Shown: positions 1 to 12,300, counted from the stretch's first letter. The stretch is 64,000 nt of DNA from Sorghum bicolor (GCF_000003195.3 NC_012871.2:59387802-59451801), one strand, 5' to 3'. Translations and numbers: made by a program. The notes: a model not told the origin generated them from the sequence alone.

Positions 1-498
1 TGCTTGTGTAGTTGCTTTTGTAATTAGTTTAGCTTGTGTAGCTTGCTAGTTACCTTCTTGCTTGTGTAGCTAGAAGTAGTCCCCTTGCGTGGCTAATTCG
101 GTTTGTGTAACCTTGTTAGTCACATTGCTTAGTTTGTGTAGCTAAGTAAGTTGCGCTCTCTAATTTGGCATTAGTTGCCTTATTATTGAGCTTGCTAGTG
201 AGCTTAGGCTTTGTGCGCTTTGCCTCACTAGTTTGAGTAGGAGCTTCCCGGTTTGCAAAGTACTAGTTGCATAGGTTTGTGTGACCTTGCTTCTAGAATT
301 GGTTAGGTGAGCTCTTGCTAAGGTAGCATCTTGTTTTCTTGTTTAGGATCTTTTACAAGGTGCTAGAGAACTTAGATAGAGGGGTGTAGTCTTGGCTAGG
401 CCGATAGATTTATTTCCGCATTTGTTTCGGTTAGCCGGTGCGATATTTTTTAGAAAGGACTATTCACCCCCCCTCTAGTCCGCCATCTCGACCCTTCA
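1..498 (+). repeat. 5' LTR, 3' portion of the Copia-type element
   Basis: It matches 7607-8104 nearly base for base and ends in CCCTTCA, as the 3' LTR does. It carries several TTGTGTAGCT-like words. By comparison with the 2333-bp 3' LTR, about 1.8 kb of this LTR lies before the window. Confidence 0.9.
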
Positions 499-500
499 AG

Positions 501-512
501 TGGTATCGGAGC
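501..512 (+). other. Primer binding site, tRNA-iMet type
   Basis: The 12 bases TGGTATCGGAGC begin two bases after the 5' LTR end. They differ by one base from TGGTATCAGAGC, the usual plant Copia primer site complementary to the initiator methionine tRNA 3' end. Confidence 0.85.
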
Positions 513-549
513 TAGGTCTCTCATTTGTGGCCTTCACCGACCCGAGAGG

Positions 550-2517
550 ATGGCGTCTAGTGGGATAGATGATTGTGAGACACACATTTTTTATGGTACA
601 AACTTTGCACTTTGGAAAAATCACATGCTTGATCATTTTCATGCAAAGGGACCTAAGTTTTTGTGGGTTGTCACTAATGGTCTCACACACAACTTGGACC
701 ATAAGAATCTCACCAAAGCTCAAAAGGTTCTCTTCGAACTTGATTGTGAAGCTTATTGTTATCTAATGAGATCTTTGAGTTTTGAGTTGTTTGATAGGAT
801 AAACTCCAAAGGAACCGCTTATGAAATGTGGGAGTCCATCAAACACACCTTCGGTGATTCCTCCACATGGGATGATGGAAAATTCAAAAAGGAGGAACCA
901 AAGGTGGAGGCACATGAGGATGTTGAGCATGACCACAATTTGGCAATTGTGGAGGATTGCCCCACCTCATGGTCAAGTGATGATGATGTATCTACCACAA
1001 GTTCACTTGACAAGATTGAGAATGATGCCACAAGTGATGTAAATGATGATACTACTTCATGCACACTTGATGGTGAAGATTATGGTTCATGCTCGAGCCA
1101 TGATTGTGATGCTACTACAAGCCCATCCACTACACCACATAGCCTCATGTCACAAGGTGACACCAAGGTATACAATGCTAATGTGGTTGATCATGTTGTC
1201 CCATATGATGAGCTTGTTAGTAGACTTGCTAGCATGACCATGTCTTTAGAAAATGAAAAAGCTAAAACTTTGAAATTTGAAAATGAAAACTCATTTCTAA
1301 AGACCACATGTGAACAACAAAAGCATCTACTCTATGTTATTACTTGTTCACATGAGGAGCTAAAATTGGCTCATGAGGAACTTAGTGTTGCTCATGATAA
1401 TTTAGTACTAGATCATGCTTTTCTCACTAAAAGGATTTCTAATGAAGAAACTAAAACTAGTGAGAGCTCATCATTTGGGTCAAATGATCAATCATATGAT
1501 ATTACTAACCCTTGTGATGTAGGCAAGAAGCATGTATCCACCTCTTGTGATGACTTATTATCTATGCCATGTTCTTCACATTTAGATGCTTGTTCTACTT
1601 CTATGTATTGTGAGACTAACCTTTTGAAGGAGAACAATAAGCTCAATGAACAAATGAAGAATTTGAGCAACAAGCTAGAGAGGTGCTACTATTCAAAAGT
1701 CACCTTTGAGCACATATTGAAGACTCAAAGAAACTATGGTGACAAGTGTGGCCTTGGCTTCAAGAAGAAGATGACAAAGGGCAAAAGAAAGCAAGAGAGA
1801 GAAAAGCTATCTCATTTCATGTGCTATCGGTGCCATGAAATAGGACATCTTGCAAATGGTTGCCCAAACATTGAGAAGCTCAAGAAGATAAAGGAAAAAG
1901 AGAGGCTAAAGCATGTTAAGTGCTTCAAGTGTCGCACTTGGGGTCATCTCACCTCAATGTGCCCAACCAAGCAATTGGTGAAGCATCAAGCGAAGCCTCA
2001 ACAAAAGCCACAAGTTGAGCAAGAAAAGAAGCCCCAAGCTCAAGTCAAGATCTACCATGAAGATGGTGGTGACATGGGGATGATGAAGAAGAAGACAAGA
2101 AGGGGAGGTAGACAATCAAGATCATCAAAAGACCTCTCCCACATCAAATGCTTTGAGTGCAAGAATGATGGACACTTTGCCTCGAAGTGTCCTACCAAGC
2201 TTGAGAAAAAGGCTCAAGCAACTTTCAAGAGGCAAGGCAATGAGAAGCAACACATGAGCAAGGAAGAAAAGGCTCAATCAAAGAGAAGTTGCTACTTGTG
2301 CCGGGAAAGGGGACACATGGCTTATTCATGTCCCCTAGGTATTAATTCTAAGCCCATTTCAATTGATGATATTAATATGCTTAGAAAGGATGGTGATGGT
2401 ACCTCTATGGTTGCTATTGCAAAACATCCCGCTACTCATACTAAGGCATTGCCTAAGTATGTTGCTCCTAACTTGAGAGGACCCAAACTAGTTTGGGTAC
2501 CATCAAAAAGTGGATGA
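550..2517 (+). CDS. Copia-type Gag protein with four CCHC zinc knuckles
   Basis: An open reading frame of 655 residues starts at the first ATG after the primer site. The N-terminal part (about 10-110) has the W- and F-rich pattern of the plant Copia Gag/UBN2 family, which forms the particle shell. The middle (about 110-420) is acidic and Ser/Thr-rich, then coiled-coil-like. Four CX2CX4HX4C knuckles start near residues 425, 458, 534 and 581, separated by Lys-rich linkers, and would bind element RNA. Four knuckles are more than the one or two usual in Copia Gag. The frame is intact, but no pol follows, so Gag is all this copy could encode. Confidence 0.85.
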   Translation: MASSGIDDCETHIFYGTNFALWKNHMLDHFHAKGPKFLWVVTNGLTHNLDHKNLTKAQKVLFELDCEAYCYLMRSLSFELFDRINSKGTAYEMWESIKHTFGDSSTWDDGKFKKEEPKVEAHEDVEHDHNLAIVEDCPTSWSSDDDVSTTSSLDKIENDATSDVNDDTTSCTLDGEDYGSCSSHDCDATTSPSTTPHSLMSQGDTKVYNANVVDHVVPYDELVSRLASMTMSLENEKAKTLKFENENSFLKTTCEQQKHLLYVITCSHEELKLAHEELSVAHDNLVLDHAFLTKRISNEETKTSESSSFGSNDQSYDITNPCDVGKKHVSTSCDDLLSMPCSSHLDACSTSMYCETNLLKENNKLNEQMKNLSNKLERCYYSKVTFEHILKTQRNYGDKCGLGFKKKMTKGKRKQEREKLSHFMCYRCHEIGHLANGCPNIEKLKKIKEKERLKHVKCFKCRTWGHLTSMCPTKQLVKHQAKPQQKPQVEQEKKPQAQVKIYHEDGGDMGMMKKKTRRGGRQSRSSKDLSHIKCFECKNDGHFASKCPTKLEKKAQATFKRQGNEKQHMSKEEKAQSKRSCYLCRERGHMAYSCPLGINSKPISIDDINMLRKDGDGTSMVAIAKHPATHTKALPKYVAPNLRGPKLVWVPSKSG

Positions 2518-5500
2518 TTATTGGGAGGTACCATCGGCATTGGAGGCTTGATTCAATTGATCTTATATTATTCATCATATGATTGAGTCAAGCATTGAAG
2601 CTTAGTGCTTATCCTATCCCAATGCCAAGTCAAATAAGTGAAGTCCAAGTACTATAACATACAAGTGCAAATATTCAAGTTGTGGTGATTTATTGGATTA
2701 TTTGATGGCTTGCAAATACATGAGTTGAAGCTTGCAAATTAGATGATCATAAGCTAACCAAGGTATATCTTTGTTGATCACATTTATTTGGGTGCATATG
2801 AGTTGATTGAATTGGATAAATATGCAGTGTTGCTTGCTATAAGATGATTGAATGGAATAAATGGTTAGTAATCAAGTTTGGATTGATTTGAGTTGGATAA
2901 GTTCATAAGATGATACTTAGTAAGTGGATTGAATGGATATATGTCTTGTGGATGCATTCAATCAAGTTGATTTCAAGTTTGATTCAATTTGAAAAAGTAT
3001 AGCTCAATTGCTTGAAATCCGTCCAATATTGAAAATCTGAGCTAGCTGAGATCAAGTCTGAGTTTGAGTGATCAAATCTATTTGGAATGGCTTGAAATTT
3101 GGTATGCATGCTTTACATTTATGATAGAATATGCTGTATTAATTTCATGAAGATTGGATAAGGGACACTCTAGTTTTGGAGTGGATCTTATCAGCTATTG
3201 TGCAGCAGTTTTCAGCATGTAGCAGTGGTGGAAGAATTGAAATCTGGTAGCAATCTAGAAATCAAATGAAGCTGAAATTTTTACAGCTGCTGGATGACTT
3301 AGTGAAGAACATCTCCACCAAATTTAGTGCTATTTGGATCTGTACATTGTGAGATATGGATAATTCTTTAAAGGGTACAGAATCTGCCAGAAAAGTGACA
3401 ATTTTTGGATTGATCTAGAGTCACTTCAATTGAAAGGTCCTCAAGTTGGAAACATGTTTACAAGTGTTTGAGGCACCTAAGTTTAGTTTTGAATTGATCT
3501 AGAAGCATGAAAATTAATGAGTACAAGGGCATTTGATTGTGGAATGTACTTGGTGTACACATTTAGTACTCAAATTAAAGATCAAGATCAAACTCAAGAT
3601 GAAGATGAAGTTTAAGTTCTAGTGACTATTGGAGATTATTTAGAAAGAAAAAGAACTTAAACAAGTAGAAAGAAAAGGACTTAAAGAAGGGTTCACAGAT
3701 ATTCATCATATTAAGTCCATCACTTGAATCAATCAATCAAAGGCAATTCAAGTGAGTGTCAAGAATGGTTCTTTAGAGAGAGGTCACTTCTCCCTATGTG
3801 AGGGGCGTGCCGCCCGAGGAGTGGGTAAACCAAGTGTGGTGCTTGGAAGGCTAACATGGAAGTGGTGATCTAAAGGACATTTGAGATGCTTAGTTGAAGA
3901 AATCAAAAGGATTGATCAAGAAAGCAAGCAACAACCCAAAAGAGAGCTAGTCATGCTATTTCAAGTGATATTCTTATTAGTTCTCTCATGCAAGCAATAG
4001 TCAAAAGAAAAATCAAGCCAACCACAACAAGATAGTGCACTTGATCAATAAGTGGTTCTCCATTCATATGGGTGAAGATTTGATCTATCAATTGGCATCT
4101 ATGATTTGTCTTCACCAAGCTTATAGTTGGACTTCACATTGCTATTTGGAGCTAAATTGGAATCTTATTGACTATCCTCTACTCCAAGATAGCAAAGGTA
4201 TCATTGTAATGTGCATGATCATTTCATCCCTTACTAGTATGCGGTTAGTGCATATAGTACATGCTTAATAGGATCATGCATGACAAATGAAAAGTTTTAA
4301 ATTCATAACCTACCACTATTGCTTGAATGATTAGTTGATCTAGTGGTATGTATATGAGTTTATTCATGAGCTATTGAACCCAAGTACTTGATCTATTTTG
4401 GATTGTTAACAAGTGACAAGTACAACATTGGCAAGATAACCCTTAATGTGAGGTGTGAAAAAGCTTGTCATTGGTTCAAACCGGACTTGGAAGCTTAGGT
4501 AAGTCAACATAGTTCAAGTCAACAATTAGAAGCTCATGATGATTAGAGTACAAGAACAAGACAACAATGCAAATGGATATCTAAACTCAAATGTTTCCTC
4601 AATTGGTATCCAACAAATGGTACTCATGATGATGATAGCAAATGTTCAAGATAGCAAACAAGTGGTTCCATACTAGAAGACCTTAATTGGTAGAAGAATC
4701 ACATATGGTATCAGACAAGATATTTCAAATGATTTCACATTTATACATATGGTATCTATCATACAAGAAGGTGGTTCCACAAGTGATCCTCAACTTTAAG
4801 TGATCATCAAGCAAAGAAAGTTCCCTCACCAACAAGATCTACAAGTGAATGACCCATGCTATGACATAGGGGGAGGTGCCCCACCAAATGGTATCAAGGT
4901 CAAAGATCCTATGTGGTATCTCAAGAGCAATTCAAGTAATGTCATTCCAACACATATGGTGATGTCCATCAAAAATGCAAGATTCAAGCCTCAACCATCT
5001 ATCCCAATGCAATCCTTTGTCACAATGAGATTCACACTTTTTCAATTGGTATCAAGTGATTTAATGGTATCACATACCTTTTATGGAAATTGATGACAAA
5101 GGGGGAGAAGTTGGAACAAAGATATGATCATGGGATAAGTTGGACAACAAAAGATATGTTTCAAAGGGGAAATATCAAAGATGGACATGGACAAGGGAGC
5201 AACATTAAGGAAAAGAGTTGGATCAAAAGTCTTGGACAAGGGAACCACACAAGTAGGGGGAGCAAGCTCATGAACCTTGTTTGTTTGCATTTGATTTGTG
5301 CATATTCATGTGCTTGCTTGCATTGCATAAGTTTTTAAATTCAATATGCAAGCTTGTGTGGTGTATGCTAGTTATAGAACTTGATTGATGATATGATAAC
5401 TAGTATGCATAGGATGGTAGCTAGACTTGTGTTCTTCAAGTAAAGACTAGACCCTTGCTTATAATGTTGATCTCACGGGGTTTCTAGTGTTTTTGTTGTC

Positions 5501-5757
5501 TAGCTACACATGGTGCTAAGGATGGTGTACATCAAATGCTTCAAATGATATCGAATTTGGTATCAAGCTACAAAGGTTTATTCTATACACCTTAGCACTT
5601 AGTAGGGTTTTATGGTGCTTATCCAAATTTTGACATAGAGCTTAAATGTTGGATAAGTAGCATAAAATCCGAATCAAGTTAGCAATTTATACTTGTGTAA
5701 ATTGCTAGCTTGAAAAAGCTTAATTTTCATATCTTTGTAGAGTTGTCATCAATTACC
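2518..5757 (+). other. Internal non-coding region of the gag-only element
   Basis: No ORF longer than about 100 codons and no pol motif was recognised. The stretch is A/T-rich and contains recurrent words such as TGGTATC and GGTTCCA. The last 300 bp match by eye the internal sequence at about 58060-58202 and 61063-61185 beside the LTR at 61186, so both belong to one element family. Confidence 0.6.
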
Positions 5758-6565
5758 AAAAAGGGAGAGATTGAAAGGTCCTTGTTTGGTTTTGGTAATT
5801 GAGTGACAACTTAGGTGGACTAATAGTGTTTATGTGAGATACACAGGAGAGTCCACAGGTGATGATGTGATGATGGAGGAGCTCATTGCATATGAGACAT
5901 GACATGGAGTCATGTGACCAAGGTGGAGAAGATCAAGATGAGGCTTGGCTTGATGGACCGGTTGCAAGAGTGAAGGGCAAGTCAGAGGCTTTGAAGCGAG
6001 GGACCGCGTGTGACGGTGAAGCTTGAGCATGACTTGGCGCCGATGGACCGAGGCAACGGTGAAGAGCAAGTGAGGTCAAGATCGATGAACCAATACGGTC
6101 ACGTGATGATATGAAGTGGATCATATCATTTGGTGATTGGTTGGTGCATGTGTTGCATCAACATTGGAGGAGATGGAATGGAAAGCGCAAGGCAAAGGTA
6201 TAACCTAGGGCATTTCCATTTCACCGGTCATAGGTGTGTAGAGAAGTTTATGACCGGATTTAGGATAGATGGCCATACTATCAAGAGGGGCAAACTTGTT
6301 TGCATATCGGTCATCTAGTGCCACTTGAGCGATATAACTTTGCATACGTGTTAGGATCGAGTGGCGTGGCAAGTTGAGAGGCTAACTCCTATGGGAAAAT
6401 GTTTGTGAAAATGCTAACACACATGCACATGGTGGTGTACACTTGGTGGTGTTGGCACATTTGCAAAGGAGGTGGAGTTCCTAGGGTTGAGAGAGGTGTA
6501 TATTTTCTATTGCGCCGGTGGGAAGTTTGGAGAAGTTGCGGGAGTGTTTCTCTCTAAGAAACACT

Positions 6566-6963
6566 CACCGGACGCTCTGCGCAGAGGCACCGGACGCTGG
6601 CCTTTAGCGTCCGGTGTGCTGTCGGGTGTAGCAGAGTGCACCGGACGCACCGGAGAGAGTCCGGTGCTCAGCGTCCGGTGTGCGGGTGGTTTGGCAACCC
6701 TCTCTGCGTATGAGTCCGGTGAGCACCGGACGCTCAGGGTGCGTCCGGTGGCTTGCGTCCGGTGACCGTGCGAGTTTGCGGAGCTCTTTGCGCACGAGTC
6801 CGGTGTGGACTAGTTGAGCGTCCGGTGGTACTGTGCAGGCGCGCGTGCGTAGTAGCCGTTGGCGGCAACGGTCGAGTTCAAACGGCTAGTGACACGTGGC
6901 TGACACCTGAGCACCGGACGCTGCGGGTTGAGCGTCCGGTGGCTCCCTGTGAGCGTCCGGTGC
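6566..6963. repeat. Array of inverted decamers GCGTCCGGTG / CACCGGACGC in LTR U3
   Basis: At least ten copies of GCGTCCGGTG or its exact reverse complement CACCGGACGC occur in about 400 bp, often as neighbouring opposite pairs able to form hairpins. Related GAGTCCGGTG copies are interspersed. The array lies just upstream of the TATA box. An equivalent array occurs at 21598-21985. Confidence 0.85.
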
Positions 6964-7013
6964 CCACGTGTTTTGCCCAGTGAAGGGGCAACGGCTAGTT
7001 TAGCCATTGGGGC

Positions 7014-7020
7014 TATAAAT
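7014..7020 (+). promoter_or_regulatory. TATA box of the 3' LTR
   Basis: TATAAAT lies in the context GGGGCTATAAATA. The same context recurs in the solo LTR at 22034-22040, and a variant TATAAA occurs at 62262-62267, always at the same place relative to flanking LTR sequence. That conservation supports a real LTR core promoter. Confidence 0.7.
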
Positions 7021-8104
7021 AGAAGTGTTGGCCGGCCTTGGCTGGTGCTGAGCACCCTTGGGACTTAGTGTCCATGCTTGGGGAGTGCTAGTGAAGCCTC
7101 TAACTCACATATGCTTGATAGTGATCATCCGATTGTGTGAGTGAGCGATTCTAGTGCGTTGCATTGAGAGATTGCATCGAGTGGCACTAGGTGTTCGTGT
7201 TGCAAGCCAGTGGTGCTTGTTACTCTTGGAGGTTGCCACCTCCTAGACGGCTTGGTGGCTTGTGACTCCGTCGAAGCACGCAAGGAGATTGTGCGGTGCT
7301 CCGGAGAAGAGATTGTGAGGGGTACGGTGCTCACCCCGCGGGGATCGCGAAGAGCAACTCTAGTGGATCGCTTGTGGCTTGGAGGATCCCCATCTTGAGA
7401 GTGGATGTGCGGCACCCGCTGAGGGTTTGGCTTTGGAATGCCAATTAGCTCGTGATCCATCAAGTGGGTGTATCGCCACAACGAGGACGTAGCTTGGTGG
7501 CAACCAAGTGAACCTCGGTAAAAATCACCGTGTCAACATTGTCTACTCTTCTCGGTGGTTTGCATTCGCTATACACGAGCTTGTATTTACATTCTTTATA
7601 TACTTGTGCTTGTGTAGTTGCTTTTGTAATTAGTTTAGCTTGTGTAGCTTGCTAGTTACCTTCTTGCTTGTGTAGCTAGAAGTAGTCCCCTTGCGTGGCT
7701 AATTCGGTTTGTGTAACCTTGTTAGTCATATTGCTTAGTTTGTGTAGCTAAGTAAGTTGCGCTCTCTAATTTGGCATTAGTTGCCTTGTTATTGAGCTTG
7801 CTAGTGAGCTTAGGCTTTGTGCGCTTTGCCTCACTAGTTTGAGTAGGAGCTTCCCGGTTTGCAAAGTACTAGTTGCATAGGTTTGTGTGACCTTGCTTCT
7901 AGAATTGGTTAGGTGAGCTCTTGCTAAGGTAGCATCTTGTTTTCTTGTTTAGGATCTTTTACAAGGTGCTAGAGAACTTAGATAGAGGGGTGTAGTCTTG
8001 GCTAGGCCGATAGATTTATTTCCGCATTTGTTTCGGTTAGCCGGTGCGATATTTTTTAGAAAGGACTATCCACCCCCTCTCTAGTCCGCCATCTCGACCC
8101 TTCA

Positions 8105-8848
8105 GTCGACTGGATCTCGTGGGCTGAGTACTGCTACAACACGTCGTTCCACTCCGCCCTGAAGACATCGCCGTTTGAGGTGGTCTACGGTCGCCCACCA
8201 CCCCCGCTTCTCCCACATCAGGAGGGGGTGGCCAAGACGGAGGCAGTGGACGTCTTGCTGCGCGACCGCGACGCCTTTTTGGCAGAGGTCCGGGAGCATC
8301 TTCTTCAGGCACAGCAATACGCCAAGCGCTTCTACGACCAGCACCATCGCGAGGTGGAGTTCGATGTGGGGGCATGGGTGCTACTCCGCCTGCTACACCG
8401 CCCCACCCATGCCCTCGCTACGCCGGCCACGGGCAAGCTTCGCCCGCGCTACGCCGGCCCGTTCCAGATCTTGGAGCGGATTGGGCGGGTGGCTTACCGG
8501 CTGCAGCTGCCGGCCGACGCGCGCCTCCACGACGTCTTTCACGTAGGGCTGCTCAAGCCCTACACTTTTCCTACCGGCGTCCCTCCTTCTGGGCCGGCTA
8601 TGCTGCCTCCTGTGCAGGATGGTCGCCTGCTGCCCGCCCCGAAGAAGGTCCTCCGTGCTCAGCTACGTCGGGGTGAGTGGAAGCTCCTGGTGCAGTGGCA
8701 CGGGCTAGCTGCGGATGAGGCGACTTGGGAGCCCATGGAGGACTTCAAGACTCTCTACCCTGATGTGCAGCTCGAGGACGAGCTGTTTGCTGAGGGAGGG
8801 AGAGATGTTATGACCGGTATTACGTACAAGCGGCGGATAAGTGGCTAG
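8105..8848 (+). pseudogene. Ty3/Gypsy chromovirus integrase C-terminus with chromodomain (3' fragment)
   Basis: The open frame runs from the Copia insertion point through the end of a Gypsy integrase core (WAEYCYN, then SPFEVVYGR), the GPF/Y-type region (RYAGPFQILERIG, then HDVFHVGLLKPY) and a chromodomain (VLRAQLRRGEWKLLVQWHG, then TWEP). Chromodomains of this lineage steer integration to heterochromatin. The rest of pol lies left of the Copia insertion, outside the window. The remaining 740 bp has no stop, so this was a fairly young copy when it was split. The stop codon lies inside the 3' LTR. Confidence 0.88.
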
Positions 8849-9246
8849 GGGCCACAGGCCGATCGGCCTAGGGGGGATAGGACCCCAGTTTCCATTGTCA
8901 ATTGCTATTATTTAGGAATATTATTATTTGAGGGAGTATTTTATAAATTATTAGAGGAGAGGAGGATATATATATTTGTAAAGACTCTATTCTAGATTTA
9001 AGCAGAAACAATATTGTTTCCAGCTTCCTTTAGAGAGCTGGGAGATTGGGAAGTCCCCCAAAATCCTAGCCGCCACCTCTCTGCGAACAGTACGCGCGCT
9101 ACAGTAGCCGCGGGTACTGTTCACACCTCCGGCCGCCGCTGCGCCTGCCCTCACCACGGCGTCCCAGCGCCGCTCGCGAGTTCCAGCCCCGGTCTCTCAC
9201 CCATATCGCCTGCGAGAGATCAAGGGAAGAAGGAGGAACCCTAACA
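8806..9246 (+). repeat. 3' LTR of the chromovirus (about 441 bp)
   Basis: A purine run GAGGGAGGGAGAGA immediately precedes TGTTATGACC, a typical LTR start, and the last 14 codons of pol overlap it. The right end is placed at CCCTAACA. No second LTR is in the window, so the right border is an estimate. A short LTR and chromodomain fit a Reina-like element. Confidence 0.6.
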
Positions 9247-9350
9247 ACTTGGTTAAGATTTTTATGTATAAGTATATATTTGATTTATTCTTTTGATAAC
9301 CATATAAATATTTCCTGTAAAAGCTCCCCAGCAACGGCGCCAGAATTGCT
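9247..9350 (-). mobile_element. Internal stub and primer binding site of a minus-strand Gypsy element
   Basis: Read on the minus strand, the LTR end ATGTCAACA is followed after eight bases by TGGCGCCGTTGCTGGGGA (9325-9342), a primer site typical of Athila/Tat-group Gypsy elements. About 80 bp of internal sequence follows before the chromovirus LTR begins. The chromovirus therefore appears to have inserted into the untranslated leader of this element. Confidence 0.65.
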
Positions 9351-12300
9351 TGTTGACATCTCTTACACCGCACAAGCTAGGTTGTCATCCCTATGAAATA
9401 AAATCTATCTGCAAGCTACTCCCGTTGGAGCATTTCACCTAGGAAAGTTTCATGTATCGTTATTTATAATTCTACCACTAGGGCTAAAGAGAAAACTGAT
9501 ATGACTATAAGAATTACAAATACATACTCTAGATATGAATCAATTAACCAATGATAATAATGATAATGAGATAATGATAGGGAATCCATAATTAGAGAGA
9601 ACGCATAGGATCAAGTAGGATACAGAATAAAGCGACACAGTTAGAGATGTAATTCCTAGGGTTATGTCCTATCTAGCAAGTCTCAGGGTTTTCTAATCTA
9701 CTCCTTATCATCTATAGCATAATCAATCTTCCATCTAAACATAAGGAATATTACTTCAGGAAATTCAAGAACAGAGCAATCCTTCCTCAATTAACTAGGT
9801 TCTACTTGTCCTAGATTTAGGGAGTGGACTACAAAGGACTCGACAAAGCTATAAAAATTACCTTCACGATCTACCACATGGCCCAGAAAATAGGATGCAT
9901 TCACAAGTAAATATAATCTAGACACCATGCCCCACCTAATTCAATACAGAGTTGAACTAAGCGCTCTACGAACTTATACATAAACTTCTTATCAATCAAG
10001 ACTATGTCAACGATAGAACTAGAATAAACTAAGAACAAAATAAATAAGAACATAATGATATTGAAGTAGCACAAAGTCATAATTACAAGATATAATGATA
10101 GAATCACCAAATCTCCTGACGTCGTTCCGGAATCCTGAGCCGTACTCAACTCTACTTGTATCTAGCTAGATCTAACCCTAAACTTGAAGTAGAGCTCTAA
10201 TCTTCTAATTGGAAACCCTAGCTTCTCTCTTTGGCCTTCTAAATAAGAGATCAATTGAGGATGAGATGATTGATGCCTTAGGAGGGTTTGCCCCTTCTTA
10301 TATACCCTGGTGGGATGAACCGCAGCCGTCGGATTAAACCGACTTGAAACAGTGGTCGAGATGCGTCATAGAGGTCGGTTGGAAGCCGTCGCATGAAGCT
10401 GAGCTCACTTCCATGTGGGCCTAGGTTGGCTGGCCTATCATGTGGGTCCGGTCGTGTAACACCCGATTTTAAGGACAAAACCAGATATGTACCATATGTG
10501 AGTCTTAGAAGACAAATCTCACATATAGCTACAAATAAGGGGTAATATCAAAGGACAACACATAAATTATATAGCGTACATAAATAATCAGAAACAACCT
10601 TAGGCAGCAAACCACGAAAGATAACTCCAAACTTCGGGTGTTAACTTCACTCTACAGGATCCAACTGACTGGTTGATCACAAGCCCAATACTTCTCCTGA
10701 GGTGTGGGGGAGATAGCAAGAGTGAGTCCAAGACGAACTCCGCAAGTATAACAACTATATTGTATAGATCCCACAATCTCATGATCAGTGTGACATAAAT
10801 AATATAGAGCATTAAACAATAAACAATGAGTATCTTAACACAACAAGATTCATCACCCTTAATGTAAGAATCCCCAAGGCCACTCGTGACCGTGAGCACG
10901 GCTAGTATACCAGTTTGTTAAACACTCTGCAGAGGTCGTACATCTTTACCCATGAGTCATGATTTACCCTTTCGTCCGAGGTGATCAGCCTCGTAACCCA
11001 CTACCAAGGTAGGTCGGCAGGGATCACTATGAAGTCTTTCAAAGGTTCGTCTAACAAGTTAGGGCCGCTTGGTTTCGGTAGTCAGTCCGTGTGATTCTAC
11101 CCCGCAGGGAATCCACGGTTTGCTATCCCCCATTTGCGCCACACGGGTAACTTCTAACAAGCTAGAAAAGTTACTCATACTTGACTAAAGCCAGAGCCAT
11201 CATAGCTCTCATGGTTGCACTTTTATCCCTGTTATCACTTACGAATAAATCCTCAAGTTGCTAAAAAGTTATTATTATCATTTGTTGCTTTATATTAATC
11301 TAGTCACCAGATCATGGTCATAGAATTAAAACTCAAATGCTATACTTGCCTTGATCCAATTGCTCTTGCTGATCCTTTTGGTTCTGCTGGTCTTACTTGC
11401 CAAGGCTCTTATCATGATCACCGAAGTACTGCTCACCATCTATTCCCGATCACCAATCATCAACACATAAACAATCGGAACCAAGCATACACGAAGCAAA
11501 CAAAGCTATAATTAGAACAATACACCAAACATATCAAACAACAAGGGAAAAGATTTTAAATATGTCCTACATGCTGTTACGAACACACAGACTCGATGAT
11601 CACACTAATCGAATCTACGGTTCAAAAGAAACGACTACCGAGACTTTTATATTATATTGAAGAAAAAGCCTACATATACTTGATTTATTATTTTAATTAA
11701 GCAAAACTATGAAAAAAAATTATTTAGATCAGAATAGTCAAAACATAATTTAATTTAAAAACTCGACCAAAGCTACTCATATTTTATTTATAAACAATGT
11801 CATATAATTTAATGAAGTTATACTTTATTTTTGCAAACGATAACAAATATACGTGAAAGCAACTAAAGCAACGTGTTTAAATTAAGAAACTTAGAATTTG
11901 GAAACACATTTTTATAAGCAACTAGTCGCAATAATATTTTATTTATAAATTATTGAGATATAAAATCTATATGGCTTTTTATCATAAATCTGATTGCATA
12001 AACATTAATCCATTTAGCATTTAATTTAATTAGTAAAATCATAAACACGTGACAGGATAAACATTATTATTAGTGCATAGATTACGTCATTATGAATCCA
12101 ACGTAACTTGAACGTATTTTAAAACAGAGTTAAAACAGAGAAAATACGACTTAAACAAGCTAGTGCATTTCCATTGTATTTTTAGATTTATTTTTCTAAA
12201 GAAAAACGGCCGCAAACATATCTATGACATCACGTGAGGCAAGCTAGCAATTGGCATGTGCTTAGTGTGGTAGCGTTTCTGCTCTTGTGCGTCTCAGACT

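Larger units (their letters stand above)
1..8104 (+). mobile_element. Gag-only Copia-type LTR retrotransposon (SIRE/Maximus-like), 5' truncated by window
   Basis: Positions 1-498 are repeated almost exactly at 7607-8104, so these are the 3' parts of the two LTRs. Between them lie a tRNA-Met-type primer site, one long gag ORF, about 3.2 kb without a convincing ORF, and a purine tract just before the 3' LTR. No protease, integrase, reverse transcriptase or RNase H is visible, so the copy must depend on an autonomous relative. Only about four to six differences are seen over the 498 bp shared by the LTRs, which indicates a young insertion. The element ends inside the integrase gene of a Gypsy element. 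Its left target duplication is outside the window. Confidence 0.88.
5758..8104 (+). repeat. Polypurine tract and complete 3' LTR (2333 bp)
   Basis: A purine run (5758-5770, AAAAAGGGAGAGA-like) precedes the LTR, which starts at 5772 with TGAAAGGTCC and ends at 8104 with CCCTTCA. The opening matches the LTRs at 20969 and 61186. The LTR holds a CpG-rich decamer array (about 6566-6963) and a TATA box (7014-7020). Confidence 0.88.

Noticed and set aside
3781..5340. Small ORFs (for example 4035-4268 and 4800-5093) as retroelement genes
   Set aside because: They are short, have no domain, and lie in a region with the composition of non-coding internal sequence.
6566..6963. Decamer array as a transcription terminator or rRNA spacer
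   Set aside because: It lies upstream of a conserved TATA box in an LTR and recurs at the same position in another LTR, which fits U3 promoter sequence better.
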